Positions 9,536-20,705 of a stretch of 64,000 nucleotides of DNA are shown piece by piece. The DNA is from Alteromonas lipotrueiana. GTDB taxonomy: Bacteria; Pseudomonadota; Gammaproteobacteria; Enterobacterales; Alteromonadaceae. The stretch covers positions 310,001-374,000 of the forward strand of contig NZ_JAESDK010000001.1 of NCBI RefSeq assembly GCF_019249245.1. The letters run 5' to 3'. How positions within the stretch are numbered: position 1 is the first letter of the stretch; the number at the start of each line of letters is the position of its first letter. The notes under the pieces were generated by a model that ran no database searches, was not told where the DNA came from, and was given only the letters and a program-made list of their open reading frames with translations. A program made the translations under genes and the position numbers.

Positions 9536-10399
9536 TTGTTTAGCAGCGTTAAACGCATCTTATGGTTATCCCTGATGCCACAGCTAATCTTTGGCTGTGC
9601 TTCTGAACATACTCCCGCCCCCCTGGTTGTATTAGACAGCCAACCTAAAGTTAAAGATTTTCATTACCGCGCCGACACTTACACCGTTAAGAAAGGGGAC
9701 ACTTTATTTGCTATTGCCTGGTATGCCAATAAAGACCATCATGATATAGCCCGATACAACAATTTGTCGCAACCGTATCAAATTTTACCGGGTCAAAAAC
9801 TACGCCTGTCGGCGCCCAAATTAGCAAATGCGAAGCGCAAGCCCGACATCAAAAAAAGCAAAAATTCTGCTCAATCTACTCAAATATTATACAAAAGGCG
9901 TGTTGACCGGCCCAAAGAGCAGGCGTATCTTAACAATGAAAATACTGTTAACAACCAGCCGGTTAAAAGCGTCAACAAACCGTCGAAAAACGCCAAAAAT
10001 ATGGTGAGACGAGGGTTTCCTGATAAGGTCAAAAAATGGACATGGCCTGCTCAGGGTAAATTATCCGGCACCTTTAATCGCGGTGAAACTGGCCGTAAAG
10101 GGATTACAATTAGCGCATCAGCGGGTACCCCTGTTTTTGCATCAGCGGCAGGAAAAGTGGTGTACGCCGGCAACGGTTTAAGAGGTTACGGTAACCTGAT
10201 TATCATCAAACATACCGATAGCTTTTTGAGTGCTTATGCGCATAACGAATCCATTAAGATTGAAGAACAGCAGTGGGTTGATGCAGGTCAGCAAATTGCA
10301 ACAATGGGAAGCAGTGGCACTGATTTCGTAAAGCTTCATTTTGAAGTGCGGTATAGAGGAAAATCATTAGATCCTCTTAAATACCTGCCGAATCGCTAA
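9536..10399 (+). CDS. nlpD: NlpD-like LysM/M23 lipoprotein, amidase activator
   Basis: In Gammaproteobacteria NlpD activates the septal amidase AmiC during daughter-cell separation. Here a short signal peptide ends in a lipobox-like LIFGC. A LysM domain (YTVKKGDTLFAIAW) follows at about residues 48-92, then a basic low-complexity linker and a C-terminal M23 domain from about residue 165. The M23 part keeps GTPVFASAAGKVVYAG and LHFEVR but lacks the upstream metal-binding motif, as expected for a degenerate activator. The start is TTG 9536 with AAAGG upstream; the next ATG would destroy the signal peptide. The gene directly precedes rpoS. Confidence 0.9.
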   Translation: MFSSVKRILWLSLMPQLIFGCASEHTPAPLVVLDSQPKVKDFHYRADTYTVKKGDTLFAIAWYANKDHHDIARYNNLSQPYQILPGQKLRLSAPKLANAKRKPDIKKSKNSAQSTQILYKRRVDRPKEQAYLNNENTVNNQPVKSVNKPSKNAKNMVRRGFPDKVKKWTWPAQGKLSGTFNRGETGRKGITISASAGTPVFASAAGKVVYAGNGLRGYGNLIIIKHTDSFLSAYAHNESIKIEEQQWVDAGQQIATMGSSGTDFVKLHFEVRYRGKSLDPLKYLPNR

Positions 10400-10472
10400 A
10401 AATAACAATAAATAATAATAATATTCCAAGGAGAACGTCTTAAGGTAAACATATAACGCAGGAGATGCCGTT

Positions 10473-11465
10473 ATGGGACAAACAAAAATGGCTGTAGCCC
10501 AGTCAACGTCTCGCGATGAAAAGGACCATATCGACGATATCGATATGAAAGCAGCAGCAACCTTAAACGAGGAGTTGGACAACGAAAATGATGTTTTCGC
10601 TGCACCCAGTGAAACCTATAAGAACCTTGATGCCACTCAACTTTATTTAGGCGAAATTGGATTCTCGCCACTGCTTACCGCAGAAGAAGAAGTGCACTTT
10701 GCACGTCGCGCCTTAAAAGGTTGCGAAGCTTCCCGCAAACGAATGATAGTCAGTAACCTTCGACTTGTTGTAAAAATTGCTCGTCGCTACAATAACCGTG
10801 GTTTGGCTTTGCTTGATTTAATAGAAGAAGGCAACCTGGGTTTAATTCGAGCCGTAGAAAAATTCGACCCTGAACGGGGTTTCAGATTTTCTACTTATGC
10901 GACGTGGTGGATTCGACAAACAATTGAACGGGCCATCATGAATCAAACCCGAACTATTCGGTTACCTATTCATGTAGTTAAAGAACTAAATGTTTATCTT
11001 CGCGCTGCCCGCGAGTTATCCCAAAAACTTGACCATGAGCCTACCGCTGAAGAAATTGCTCACGCGCTAGACAAGCCGGTTGAGGACGTTACACGCATGC
11101 TTCGCTTGAACGAGCGCATTACATCGGTCGACACCCCTATTGGAGGTGAAAACGATAAAGCGTTACTAGATATTCTTGCTGATCAGTCAGAACATGGGCC
11201 TGAAGGTAATCTTCAAGACACTGATATTAAGCACAATATTGTTAAATGGCTTGAAGAGCTTAACCCGAAACAACGCGAAGTATTGGCCCGCCGCTTTGGT
11301 TTGCTGGGCTATGAACCCAGTACGTTAGAAGATGTTGGCGCTGAAATAGGGCTAACCCGCGAGCGGGTACGTCAAATTCAGGTAGAGGCGTTACGCAGAC
11401 TGCGTGAGATGCTAAGCCATCAAGGTTTGTCATTAGATAACCTGTTTAGCCATATGGGCGAATAA
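10473..11465 (+). CDS. rpoS: RNA polymerase sigma factor RpoS
   Basis: RpoS is the general stress and stationary-phase sigma factor. The 330-aa length equals that of E. coli. Region 1.2 ([16 protein letters not shown]), region 2 with [17 protein letters not shown] and [12 protein letters not shown], region 3, and region 4 with the helix-turn-helix [19 protein letters not shown] are all visible. AGGAG lies upstream of ATG 10473. By analogy with E. coli a main promoter may lie inside nlpD; the 73-base gap is AT-rich and carries an extra unattached AAGGAG. Confidence 0.98.
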   Translation: MGQTKMAVAQSTSRDEKDHIDDIDMKAAATLNEELDNENDVFAAPSETYKNLDATQLYLGEIGFSPLLTAEEEVHFARRALKGCEASRKRMIVSNLRLVVKIARRYNNRGLALLDLIEEGNLGLIRAVEKFDPERGFRFSTYATWWIRQTIERAIMNQTRTIRLPIHVVKELNVYLRAARELSQKLDHEPTAEEIAHALDKPVEDVTRMLRLNERITSVDTPIGGENDKALLDILADQSEHGPEGNLQDTDIKHNIVKWLEELNPKQREVLARRFGLLGYEPSTLEDVGAEIGLTRERVRQIQVEALRRLREMLSHQGLSLDNLFSHMGE

Positions 11466-11481
11466 CCTGCCTTTTAGCATT

Positions 11482-11508
11482 AAGCCGCCTTAACCAGGCG
11501 GCTTTTTT
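11482..11508 (+). terminator. rpoS intrinsic terminator
   Basis: The stem AAGCCGCCT and AGGCGGCTT, with loop TAACC, is followed by a run of T. It lies 16 bases after the rpoS stop. Confidence 0.92.
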
Positions 11509-12018
11509 GTTTGCATTGTTCTAACCTGAACTACATTGATATAAAAAGGGCTTCTATAACAACATTAACAAATACTAAATATGAGCGTAGTGACTGCGTG
11601 GTAAGTCTGATTTGCAAAGTCTGTACGACCACTACAACCGGCAAATCCAATGTTTTAAAGACCTGGTGTAATAAAAAATAATGGAAGTATTTGTGGGTAA
11701 ACACGAGCCATTTGATGACTCAGTCAAACCGACCGCCGATGGTATTTCAGAAACGCAGATAGTATGTAGCTAAAAGTGGAATGGGGTCCAGGCTATATGG
11801 TTGGCTTTTATCAGTAATTTATTATCAGCAATCTTTTAGACGTACTGACAAACATGCTTATGTCTGGCTAATGGGGTAATAATTGTGATGATTTGTGCTG
11901 GCTTTATTAATATCAAAAATTTTTGGTCTTAATACAGCCAAATTTAGCGCAATCCACGTTATAGCGATATTGAACTACAGTGCTATTGCCTAGACCTACT
12001 AGCTTGCCACGGTATTGT
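11509..12018. other. Gene-free region between rpoS and folA
   Basis: About 510 bases lie between two convergent genes and hold no recognisable gene. A 30-codon plus-strand ORF (11681-11773) has no ribosome site and no family resemblance. No tRNA or known small-RNA signature was recognised. It could host a small RNA or be decayed sequence. Confidence 0.5.
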
Positions 12019-12522
12019 TCAGGCTGAACGCTTTAATGTCACAAAGGTATAGTCATACGGGTTTTTTTCATCGGCCTTGAATACCTGTTTGTCAAACTGG
12101 TGCCAGTTACCCTGACTATTATAGTCGGGAAAATACGTATCGCCGTCAACATTCAAATCGATATGCGTTAAATAAAGCACATCCGTTTTTGATAGCAACG
12201 CTTCATACACTTTCCCCCCACCAATAACCATTACTTCATCAGATTCGCCCATATGCTCGCTGGCGACCTGTAATGCAGCGTCAAGGTTAGTTACGACAAT
12301 CACTCCGTCGGGGCTATAATCAGCGTTACTGGTGACCACAATATTCGTGCGATTTGGCAAGGGCCGCCCTATTGACTCAAAGGTATTGCGACCCATTACC
12401 ACCGGTTTACCGGTGGTAACCTTTTTGAAAAAACGAAGATCAGCAGGCAGATGCCATGGCATTTTGTTGTCACACCCAATAACGCGGTTGTGAGCCATAG
12501 CCGCTATCATGGCAATTTTCAT
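12019..12522 (-). CDS. folA: Dihydrofolate reductase
   Basis: FolA reduces dihydrofolate to tetrahydrofolate with NADPH and is the target of trimethoprim. Family features are present: MIAAMAHNRVIGCDNKMPWH, catalytic Asp28 in LPADLRFF, the GRNTFESIGRPLPNR NADPH-binding segment, and VIGGGKVYE. The 167 aa are of normal length. AAGGA precedes ATG 12522. It lies 8 bases after the cgtA stop, so the two are probably in one operon. Confidence 0.97.
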   Translation of the reverse strand: MKIAMIAAMAHNRVIGCDNKMPWHLPADLRFFKKVTTGKPVVMGRNTFESIGRPLPNRTNIVVTSNADYSPDGVIVVTNLDAALQVASEHMGESDEVMVIGGGKVYEALLSKTDVLYLTHIDLNVDGDTYFPDYNSQGNWHQFDKQVFKADEKNPYDYTFVTLKRSA

Positions 12523-12530
12523 ACTATTCC

Positions 12531-13688
<1,158 letters not shown>

Positions 13689-13910
13689 TTATAACTCCGG
13701 ATTTAACCAGTTAGAACAGAGCAGGCAGGACGACAGCGTTTGCCGGCTGTATATAACCTGCAGTTTACACTATTACGCGGTCTTCATCACTGAACAAGAG
13801 TACAAAAAGCAAATAACTCTCTTTTTAGTAAAGCAGTGCTTTGAGGATTCTGTAAAATTTTATACCAGTTGAACAATAGTTTTGTTTGTACTGATTATTA
13901 TCTTAAAAAC

Positions 13911-13938
13911 AAAAAACCCCGCTTGCGCGGGGTTTTTT
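13911..13938 (-). terminator. Intrinsic terminator after rpmA
   Basis: The stem AACCCCGC and GCGGGGTT, with loop TTGC, is flanked by six A and six T, so it can work in either direction. It lies 26 bases past the rpmA stop and should at least partly insulate cgtA from the ribosomal protein operon. Confidence 0.92.
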
Positions 13939-13964
13939 AAGCCGTTAGGCAAATGCGTTCGCAC

Positions 13965-14222
13965 TTATTCAGATACGATGCTTACAAATTTACGGTTGTT
14001 CGGACCTTTTACGTCAAACTGAACTTTACCGTCTTTTAATGCAAACAACGTATGGTCTTTGCCGATACCCATGTTGTCGCCAGCGTGGAAACGTGTACCA
14101 CGTTGACGAACAATGATGTTACCTGCAAGAACTGATTCACCGCCAAAGCGCTTAACACCTAAGCGTTTGCTTATTGAATCACGACCGTTTTTGGTACTAC
14201 CACCAGCTTTTTTATGTGCCAT
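13965..14222 (-). CDS. rpmA: 50S ribosomal protein L27
   Basis: L27 is a small basic protein of the large subunit whose N-terminus reaches the peptidyl transferase centre. The 85-aa sequence starts [16 protein letters not shown] and contains the [20 protein letters not shown] signature. It follows rplU with a 15-base gap and shares its promoter. Confidence 0.98.
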   Translation of the reverse strand: MAHKKAGGSTKNGRDSISKRLGVKRFGGESVLAGNIIVRQRGTRFHAGDNMGIGKDHTLFALKDGKVQFDVKGPNNRKFVSIVSE

Positions 14223-14237
14223 GTGTTCGTGCTCCTA

Positions 14238-14549
14238 TTATGCGTTAATACCAGTGATTTTCACTTCTGTGAACCACTGACGGTGACCCGCTTGTGTGCG
14301 AGAATGCTTACGACGACGGAACTTGACGATTTTAATCTTTTCGCCACGACCGTGCGTTACAACTTCAGCAGTAATCTTACCACCAGCAACTAAAGGGGTG
14401 CCAATCTTAACGTCGTCACCATTGCTAACCATTAATACGTTATCGAATTCAACAGTCTCGCCTTGCGCGACTTCGATCTTCTCTAGACGAACGGTCTGGC
14501 CTTCAGCCACACGGTGCTGTTTACCGCCACTTTGGAAAACCGCGTACAT
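14238..14549 (-). CDS. rplU: 50S ribosomal protein L21
   Basis: L21 binds 23S rRNA in the large subunit. The 103-aa protein begins [18 protein letters not shown] and contains [16 protein letters not shown], both standard L21 signatures. It is the first gene of the rplU-rpmA operon, divergent from ispB as in E. coli. Confidence 0.98.
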   Translation of the reverse strand: MYAVFQSGGKQHRVAEGQTVRLEKIEVAQGETVEFDNVLMVSNGDDVKIGTPLVAGGKITAEVVTHGRGEKIKIVKFRRRKHSRTQAGHRQWFTEVKITGINA

Positions 14550-14602
14550 ATTCTACTCCGCTCTGCGTCACTTGACGCTTCAATTCAAAAAACAGGGCGC
14601 GA

Positions 14603-14631
14603 ATTGTACGTGAAACATCCGCAATCCACAA
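14603..14631 (-). promoter_or_regulatory. Candidate sigma-70 promoter for rplU-rpmA
   Basis: Reading the minus strand, TTGTGG (-35) and TACAAT (-10) are separated by 17 bases. They lie about 55 bases upstream of the rplU ATG and are followed by the GC-rich stretch TCGCGCCC, which is common at growth-controlled promoters. The -10 matches consensus in five of six positions; the -35 is weaker. Confidence 0.55.
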
Positions 14632-15015
14632 CCCCGCAAAACACAAAATTTGATTGTTTTTCGCACGGACCACGATCGCTGTACATATTCGCAACATTAG
14701 GTGGCTAAATTTACCACAGCCCCTGCTAAATTTGCATAAATATCTTACCTTTGAAGACGACTTTTTTAGCTTCAGCGAATTTGCGATCTATCACGATCAC
14801 TTTTGATCAGCTTTATCCCAGTTGATAAGACCTATAAAAACATCCGCTAGTCAGTTTTTTTGCTAAAAAAGCCACAGAACCCTGGGTTCCATTATTTATT
14901 AATCCAGAAAACGCTCAGGAGACAGCTTTTTGAGACAATCAGGTGGCGTAGCGATGCCAATCAGGTACAATCGGCTGCAAACCCACTGTACCTGTATTTA
15001 TTTTTGCCTATGCAT
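14632..15015. promoter_or_regulatory. rplU/ispB divergent region with palindrome and direct repeat
   Basis: This stretch has no gene. It holds a hyphenated palindrome GAACCC-T-GGGTTC (14877-14889) and the direct repeat CAATCAGGT at 14936-14944 and 14958-14966, 22 bp apart (two helical turns). The second copy runs into a TACAAT (-10-like, 14966-14971) upstream of ispB. The positions suggest a regulated ispB promoter, but no regulator can be named. Confidence 0.4.
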
Positions 15016-15990
15016 ATGGACTTAGAGCAAATTCGGGAGCTTACCGCTAACGACATGAAAGCGGTTAACCAACTGATACAACAACAAGTCGACTCAGATG
15101 TTTCGCTTATTAATCAGCTCGGATTTTACATTGTAAATAGTGGCGGTAAACGGTTACGCCCGTTGCTTACTGTATTAGCCTCCCGGTCGATGAATATTGA
15201 AAACGATGATCATCACACGCTGGCCGCTATTATCGAGTTTATTCATACCGCAACTTTGCTGCATGATGATGTTGTGGACGAATCAACGTTGCGCCGCGGT
15301 CGTGAAACCGCCAATGCCATTTTTGGGAATCAGGCGAGCGTTTTAGTGGGCGACTTTCTTTATACCCGCTCGTTTCAAATGATGGTCAGTTTGCAGCGTA
15401 TGCGCGTGATGTCAATTTTGTCTGAAGCCACCAATCAGATAGCCGAAGGCGAAGTATTGCAGTTAATGAACTGTAACGACCCGCAAACTACCGAGCAGCG
15501 TTACTTTGACGTGATTTACGGCAAAACCGCCCGTTTGTTTGAAGCTGCCACCCAGTTAGCTGCGGTGCTTACAGATCAACCCGCGCATATAGAAACAGCG
15601 ATGCAAAACTATGGTAAGCATTTAGGCACTGCCTTTCAGTTAGCTGATGACATACTCGATTATGCTGCTGATGCCACCGAAATGGGTAAAAATGTTGGCG
15701 ATGATTTAGCCGAGGGTAAACCTACCCTGCCGCTATTATATGCAATGTGGAACGCCAAAAATGCGGCGCAGAGCGAGCTGATTAAAGCGGCTATTGAAGA
15801 AGCAAACGGTATGGAACACCTGTCTCAGATTCAGTCTGTTATGCATGAAACGGGCGCATTAGAATATACCCGACAGTGTGCCGATAAAGAAGTTGAGCTG
15901 GCTATACAGAGCCTTTCAGTAGTACCTGACTCGCCCTACAAACAGGCGCTTATTTCTTTGGCCCATATGTCAGTAGAACGTACAAAATAA
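15016..15990 (+). CDS. ispB: Octaprenyl diphosphate synthase
   Basis: IspB builds the long isoprenoid side chain of ubiquinone and menaquinone from farnesyl diphosphate and isopentenyl diphosphate. Both Asp-rich motifs are present, LLHDDVVDES and QLADDILDY, as is GGKRLRPLLTVLA. The open frame reaches back to 14860, but E. coli homology begins at MDLEQIRELTANDMKAVN. I therefore choose ATG 15016 (324 aa), with ATG 15010 as a near-equal alternative. Neither has a clear ribosome site. It is divergent from rplU. Confidence 0.95.
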   Translation: MDLEQIRELTANDMKAVNQLIQQQVDSDVSLINQLGFYIVNSGGKRLRPLLTVLASRSMNIENDDHHTLAAIIEFIHTATLLHDDVVDESTLRRGRETANAIFGNQASVLVGDFLYTRSFQMMVSLQRMRVMSILSEATNQIAEGEVLQLMNCNDPQTTEQRYFDVIYGKTARLFEAATQLAAVLTDQPAHIETAMQNYGKHLGTAFQLADDILDYAADATEMGKNVGDDLAEGKPTLPLLYAMWNAKNAAQSELIKAAIEEANGMEHLSQIQSVMHETGALEYTRQCADKEVELAIQSLSVVPDSPYKQALISLAHMSVERTK

Positions 15991-16007
15991 GCGACACTAT
16001 AGTATCT

Positions 16008-16035
16008 GAACACAGCTTAGGGATTAGCTGTGTTC
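16008..16035. terminator. Hairpin between ispB and ZIP transporter genes
   Basis: A perfect 10-bp inverted repeat, GAACACAGCT and AGCTGTGTTC, with an 8-base loop overlaps the last codons of the minus-strand transporter gene and lies 17 bases past ispB. No T-tract follows on either strand, so termination is only inferred. Confidence 0.4.
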
Positions 16036-16746
16036 CAGCATGTACCCTATCATCCCGATTAAGAACCCCAGCACCGCCCCCAAAGGCGGTAACCAGCTAT
16101 TTTCCATTTTAATTTGTGGGGCTATATCCTGAAAAACCGAGTACAAAACGCCGCCTGCAGCAAATAGCATAATGCCACCCACTACGCCAGGATAAGCAGA
16201 TAGTACATAAAAGCCAATTATCGCCATCAGCGGCCCTAATAACGCCATAGTGGCGAATTTCAATACCAGTTTGTCAGGTCTGCGCTCACCTTCTGCCGAT
16301 TGCATTTCGCGATAAGCATTAAACCCTTCAGGTAAGTTTTGCACCATAATCAGCACGCCGATTAACAAGGTGCTGCCTCCCATCGCCGCCGCCGTACCCA
16401 AGGCAATGGACTCGGGGATAAAGTCGGCTAGCATTGCAGCAAGCTGACTGGCAGAGCTTTCATGGGCGGCAAGATATCGGTCTAAGGCCATAAAGCTTAG
16501 TGCCCCACCCAAAAAGCATGCGGTGGCACTGGGTACCCCATGATACGAAATACCTTCAGGTACCAGAACCAAAGCTACTGCAGATATAAGCGCCCCGGCC
16601 CCCAGCGCCAATACACCGTGACGTACCTCTTGCTCCAGCCATTGCGGCTGTAATTTATCAACTTTAGCCAGAATAGCGCCGGTGGGCATCGCCATACCGG
16701 CTATCAGAGCAATCGCCAGTACATAAAAGATATTAGGCTCAGACAT
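16024..16746 (-). CDS. ZIP-family metal transporter
   Basis: This 240-aa integral membrane protein has about eight hydrophobic segments. The ZIP family imports zinc, iron or manganese. The metal-path motifs are present as DFIPESIALG and MVQNLPEGFNAYRE, variants of the canonical HNxPEG pair, so the first helix carries no histidine at the usual place. It begins 24 bases after the pepQ stop on the same strand and may be cotranscribed with it. The substrate cannot be read from the sequence. A second ZIP protein is encoded at 33639-34418. Confidence 0.75.
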   Translation of the reverse strand: MSEPNIFYVLAIALIAGMAMPTGAILAKVDKLQPQWLEQEVRHGVLALGAGALISAVALVLVPEGISYHGVPSATACFLGGALSFMALDRYLAAHESSASQLAAMLADFIPESIALGTAAAMGGSTLLIGVLIMVQNLPEGFNAYREMQSAEGERRPDKLVLKFATMALLGPLMAIIGFYVLSAYPGVVGGIMLFAAGGVLYSVFQDIAPQIKMENSWLPPLGAVLGFLIGMIGYMLEHS

Positions 16747-16770
16747 CGGCGCTCTCTGTTTTTCTAAAGG

Positions 16771-18099
<1,329 letters not shown>

Positions 18100-18112
18100 T
18101 TATTTTATCAAG

Positions 18113-18126
18113 GCGGCCTGAGGGCC
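18113..18126 (-). terminator. Possible terminator hairpin after slt
   Basis: On the minus strand GCGGCC and GGCCGC flank a four-base loop, followed by CTTGATAAAA. It lies between the slt stop and pepQ. The T-tract is poor, so read-through is likely. Confidence 0.35.
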
Positions 18127-18259
18127 GCGGTTGTTATTCTGCCGAGTGCCTTAACGTGAGCCAACCCATAGTATATAGGTCAGGCAAAGGTGTTTAAGTT
18201 TAACACGATTGCAGTACCAGGTATAAATCCAGCCCGGTACTGCCAGACAAAGACGGTGC

Positions 18260-20269
18260 TTAGCGCGGAGCCAGCTGTAGCTGTTGGCCAGAGTGATCAA
18301 TTTGAGTTGCCGCCGGAATGTGACTGTTGGTCAATTGTTCGAACAACGAAGAAGGCGTCCCTAGTTGGTGTTCGTAGATATATCGATAAGCCATAACCGC
18401 TTTAACATAATTACGGGTTTCTTTGTAAGGGATATTCTCGATCCAAATGTCTGTAGCAATGTTATTACTGGCCGGTAACCAGTTCAAAACTTTACGCCAG
18501 CCCGCATTATAAGAAGCGGATACCAGCACCGGGTTGTCTGCTAACTTATCACCCAGATATCGCAAATACTGCACCCCAAACTGTAAATTTTGTTCGGGCT
18601 CAAACAAGGTTGAGCGTTTAAGATTCTTTTTCGCCAGATACCGGGCGGTACCGGGCATAAGCTGCATTAATCCAGTGGCGCCGGCAGGCGATACGGCGTC
18701 AGGCATAAATGAGCTTTCTCGCCGGGCAATAGCCATAGCAAAAGCCGGTTGAATATCGTAGGTTTTGCCGACCGCCGAAAACTGTGAGGCATAGGCTAAA
18801 GGAAACCGTTTTTCAACATCATTTAAATAGCCGCTGCGGGTAAAGCTAATGATTGATTGATCGTACCAGCCCCATTTGTTTGCAATCAATGCCGCATCTT
18901 TTAACTGCGCGCTGTCTACATGTGTTAGCAAATAATGCCATTCACGCCGGGCCTGAAACTGACGTCCAAGCTGTAAAAATTCATAGGCTCTTTGTGCGGC
19001 CGGGTATTTTTCAACTTCGCTTACCTGATCAGAAGTACGACTAACCGGAGCATGCAAAAGCTCTGGGCTAACACCGGCTCGGGCGCTGGCCATAAAACCA
19101 TAAAAATGACGTTCGCCGGCTAATTCAGCGAATAGTTTTTCGGCTTGTTCCGGTTTGCCTAAAGCAGCCAGACTACGGGCCCGCCAGTAAGCAAAGTTGT
19201 TTGACTGCTGCACCTGCTGAGGTGCTTGTTCAATCAATGCTAACACCTTCCCCCACCGCTGATACCGAAGCAAATACGCCATATGCCAGCGCTTCACATC
19301 TTGATCAGCCCCTTTTACATCCGCTTTTTCAAGCCAGGCCAGCGCATCAGGTTCATCTTCTATGGCTTTACTAAGTGCAATAGCACGGTGAATGTCATGC
19401 AACTCCTGTTGGTTGAACAAACGCTTTCGTTTCCAGTAGTGGTAAGCTTTTACCGCCTTGCCAGGTGCTTGCCAGGCCAGCTTTTTAATACCGTATACCA
19501 GAATATGCGTTTCTTGCTCTTTATGATTTAGCGGAAAACGCCGAAAGTTCAGCACATAGTCGGGTGCATTACGAACCGATAACCACAAATCCCCTAAATA
19601 GCGGCTGCGTTTGGGCAATTTCTTTTGTAAATACGGAACCAATCTGGGGTTGCCAGAAGTCGCAGCTTTACGCATGCGGCCAATAATCAGCGAATCGCTG
19701 AGCATACCGGCGGCTTCCCATTGTTTGAAAATAGGATCGCATTCATCGGGTTGCGACTGACCACTTAGCCAGATAGGTTTTACTTTATTGAGCCAGTATT
19801 TAGGATTACCGGCGTCTTCCAGCTTGTATTGCAGATACTGACAGGTAATTGTGGCGCCCATGCCTTCCCGGTAATTCGCCAGAAAAACCGTTTTATTATC
19901 TGCTTCTGCCAAATACCGAAGCCAGGATGCGCGCAGGCCATAGCTGGCTGGCTGACCCGCATAGGTGGCCAAAAAAGTTTCTATTTGTGGACGCTGTGCA
20001 ATAGTTAAGTCACGATACAGTCGTTGACGCACCAGATAAGGGTGTAGTGGATAATCCTGCAACGCTGCTATATCGTCATCTAGCCCACCTAGTTTGCTAC
20101 GGGCAGTCGTACGCAGTGCTTTTTCCACCCGCTCAAATTCAGTGCGTAATTGTGCTTGCCCGTTGTCGGGTAAAAGTTGTGCGGTTGCATTGACGGTGAA
20201 TAAGATACTCAGCAAAAGAAGATTTGAAAAAATCAGGTTTGCTTTGAAGATGTATTTGCCATACTGCAT
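18260..20269 (-). CDS. slt: Soluble lytic murein transglycosylase (Slt70-like)
   Basis: Slt70-type enzymes cleave peptidoglycan glycan strands in the periplasm, forming 1,6-anhydroMurNAc ends. A signal peptide ending around TVNATA is followed by a long alpha-helical superhelical domain and a C-terminal SLT domain. The SLT domain contains ARRESSFMPDAVSPAGATG (catalytic Glu), GLMQLMPGTA, and SYNAGWRKVLNW. I start at ATG 20269 (669 aa) because AAAGGG lies nine bases upstream. The upstream ATG 20278 abuts that site directly and cannot use it. Confidence 0.93.
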   Translation of the reverse strand: MQYGKYIFKANLIFSNLLLLSILFTVNATAQLLPDNGQAQLRTEFERVEKALRTTARSKLGGLDDDIAALQDYPLHPYLVRQRLYRDLTIAQRPQIETFLATYAGQPASYGLRASWLRYLAEADNKTVFLANYREGMGATITCQYLQYKLEDAGNPKYWLNKVKPIWLSGQSQPDECDPIFKQWEAAGMLSDSLIIGRMRKAATSGNPRLVPYLQKKLPKRSRYLGDLWLSVRNAPDYVLNFRRFPLNHKEQETHILVYGIKKLAWQAPGKAVKAYHYWKRKRLFNQQELHDIHRAIALSKAIEDEPDALAWLEKADVKGADQDVKRWHMAYLLRYQRWGKVLALIEQAPQQVQQSNNFAYWRARSLAALGKPEQAEKLFAELAGERHFYGFMASARAGVSPELLHAPVSRTSDQVSEVEKYPAAQRAYEFLQLGRQFQARREWHYLLTHVDSAQLKDAALIANKWGWYDQSIISFTRSGYLNDVEKRFPLAYASQFSAVGKTYDIQPAFAMAIARRESSFMPDAVSPAGATGLMQLMPGTARYLAKKNLKRSTLFEPEQNLQFGVQYLRYLGDKLADNPVLVSASYNAGWRKVLNWLPASNNIATDIWIENIPYKETRNYVKAVMAYRYIYEHQLGTPSSLFEQLTNSHIPAATQIDHSGQQLQLAPR

Positions 20270-20520
20270 GAATGCCATCCCTTTTGAAGACTAACAACAA
20301 TGTATTTTGCCCTTAGCAGGCAAAACAATACTACCAGGGTCAACTGCCCTGCTCTGTCTGTTATGCATAAGTATAGACAAAGAAAATACTGCAGACAGTG
20401 AAGAAAAAGTCAGCATAACAAAATATAAGATTTGCTGCGGTAAATACGCTACCCACCAGTTTCTACAGCAACTGCAGGCAAATCAATTATACGCCAGATA
20501 ATCATAATTTCGAGGTTGAA

Positions 20521-20550
20521 TTGTCAAATGAACATCACTATATGTAAACT
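20521..20550 (+). promoter_or_regulatory. Candidate fadBA promoter
   Basis: TTGTCA (20521-20526) and TAAACT (20545-20550) are separated by 18 bases. The PsrA-like box begins six bases downstream, where a bound repressor would block initiation. The leader to fadB would be about 150 bases. Confidence 0.4.
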
Positions 20551-20555
20551 AAATT

Positions 20556-20569
20556 GAAACACGTGTTTG
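20556..20569. promoter_or_regulatory. PsrA-like operator upstream of fadBA
   Basis: The sequence GAAAC-ACGT-GTTTG contains the 12-bp perfect palindrome AAACACGTGTTT. It fits the published PsrA consensus G/C-AAAC-N(2-4)-GTTT-G/C. PsrA is a TetR-type repressor responding to long-chain fatty acids and controls fatty acid degradation genes in several gammaproteobacteria. The position just downstream of a candidate promoter fits repression. Confidence 0.6.
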
Positions 20570-20705
20570 AATTTTTGTTGAATTTTTCTTTTGGTTTGTC
20601 AAAAATCAATGCACCCTAACGCGTTAATGCACTACAGCAGGTCCATGTTTTTGGAATAGATTGCTTACACATTAACAATTCGGCCGTCGCCGAAGGAGAA
20701 ATAAA

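Larger units (their letters stand above)
20279..20705. other. Regulatory region between slt and fadB
   Basis: This 427-bp divergent region contains no convincing gene. It holds a TTTTGCC/GGCAAAA hairpin (20305-20325), a candidate promoter and a PsrA-like box (20521-20569, listed separately), and a 10-bp palindrome TAACGCGTTA (20617-20626) flanked by two TGCAC repeats. A 64-codon ORF at 20307-20501 looks spurious. Confidence 0.55.

Noticed and set aside
11681..11773. 30-codon ORF in the rpoS-folA gap
   Set aside because: No Shine-Dalgarno sequence and no recognised homology; too short to support alone.
14860..15015. N-terminal extension of the ispB open frame
   Set aside because: The extra 52 residues have no counterpart in E. 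coli IspB and would cover the promoter region.
20305..20325. Similarity between hairpins at 20305-20325 and 45911-45933 (both TTTTGCC...TTAGC...GGCAAA)
   Set aside because: Only two copies were noticed, and the second partly encodes the end of a VOC protein; coincidence is likely without a genome-wide search.
20307..20501. 64-codon ORF upstream of fadB
   Set aside because: Lies in the slt/fadB regulatory region, starts inside a hairpin, and shows no family features.
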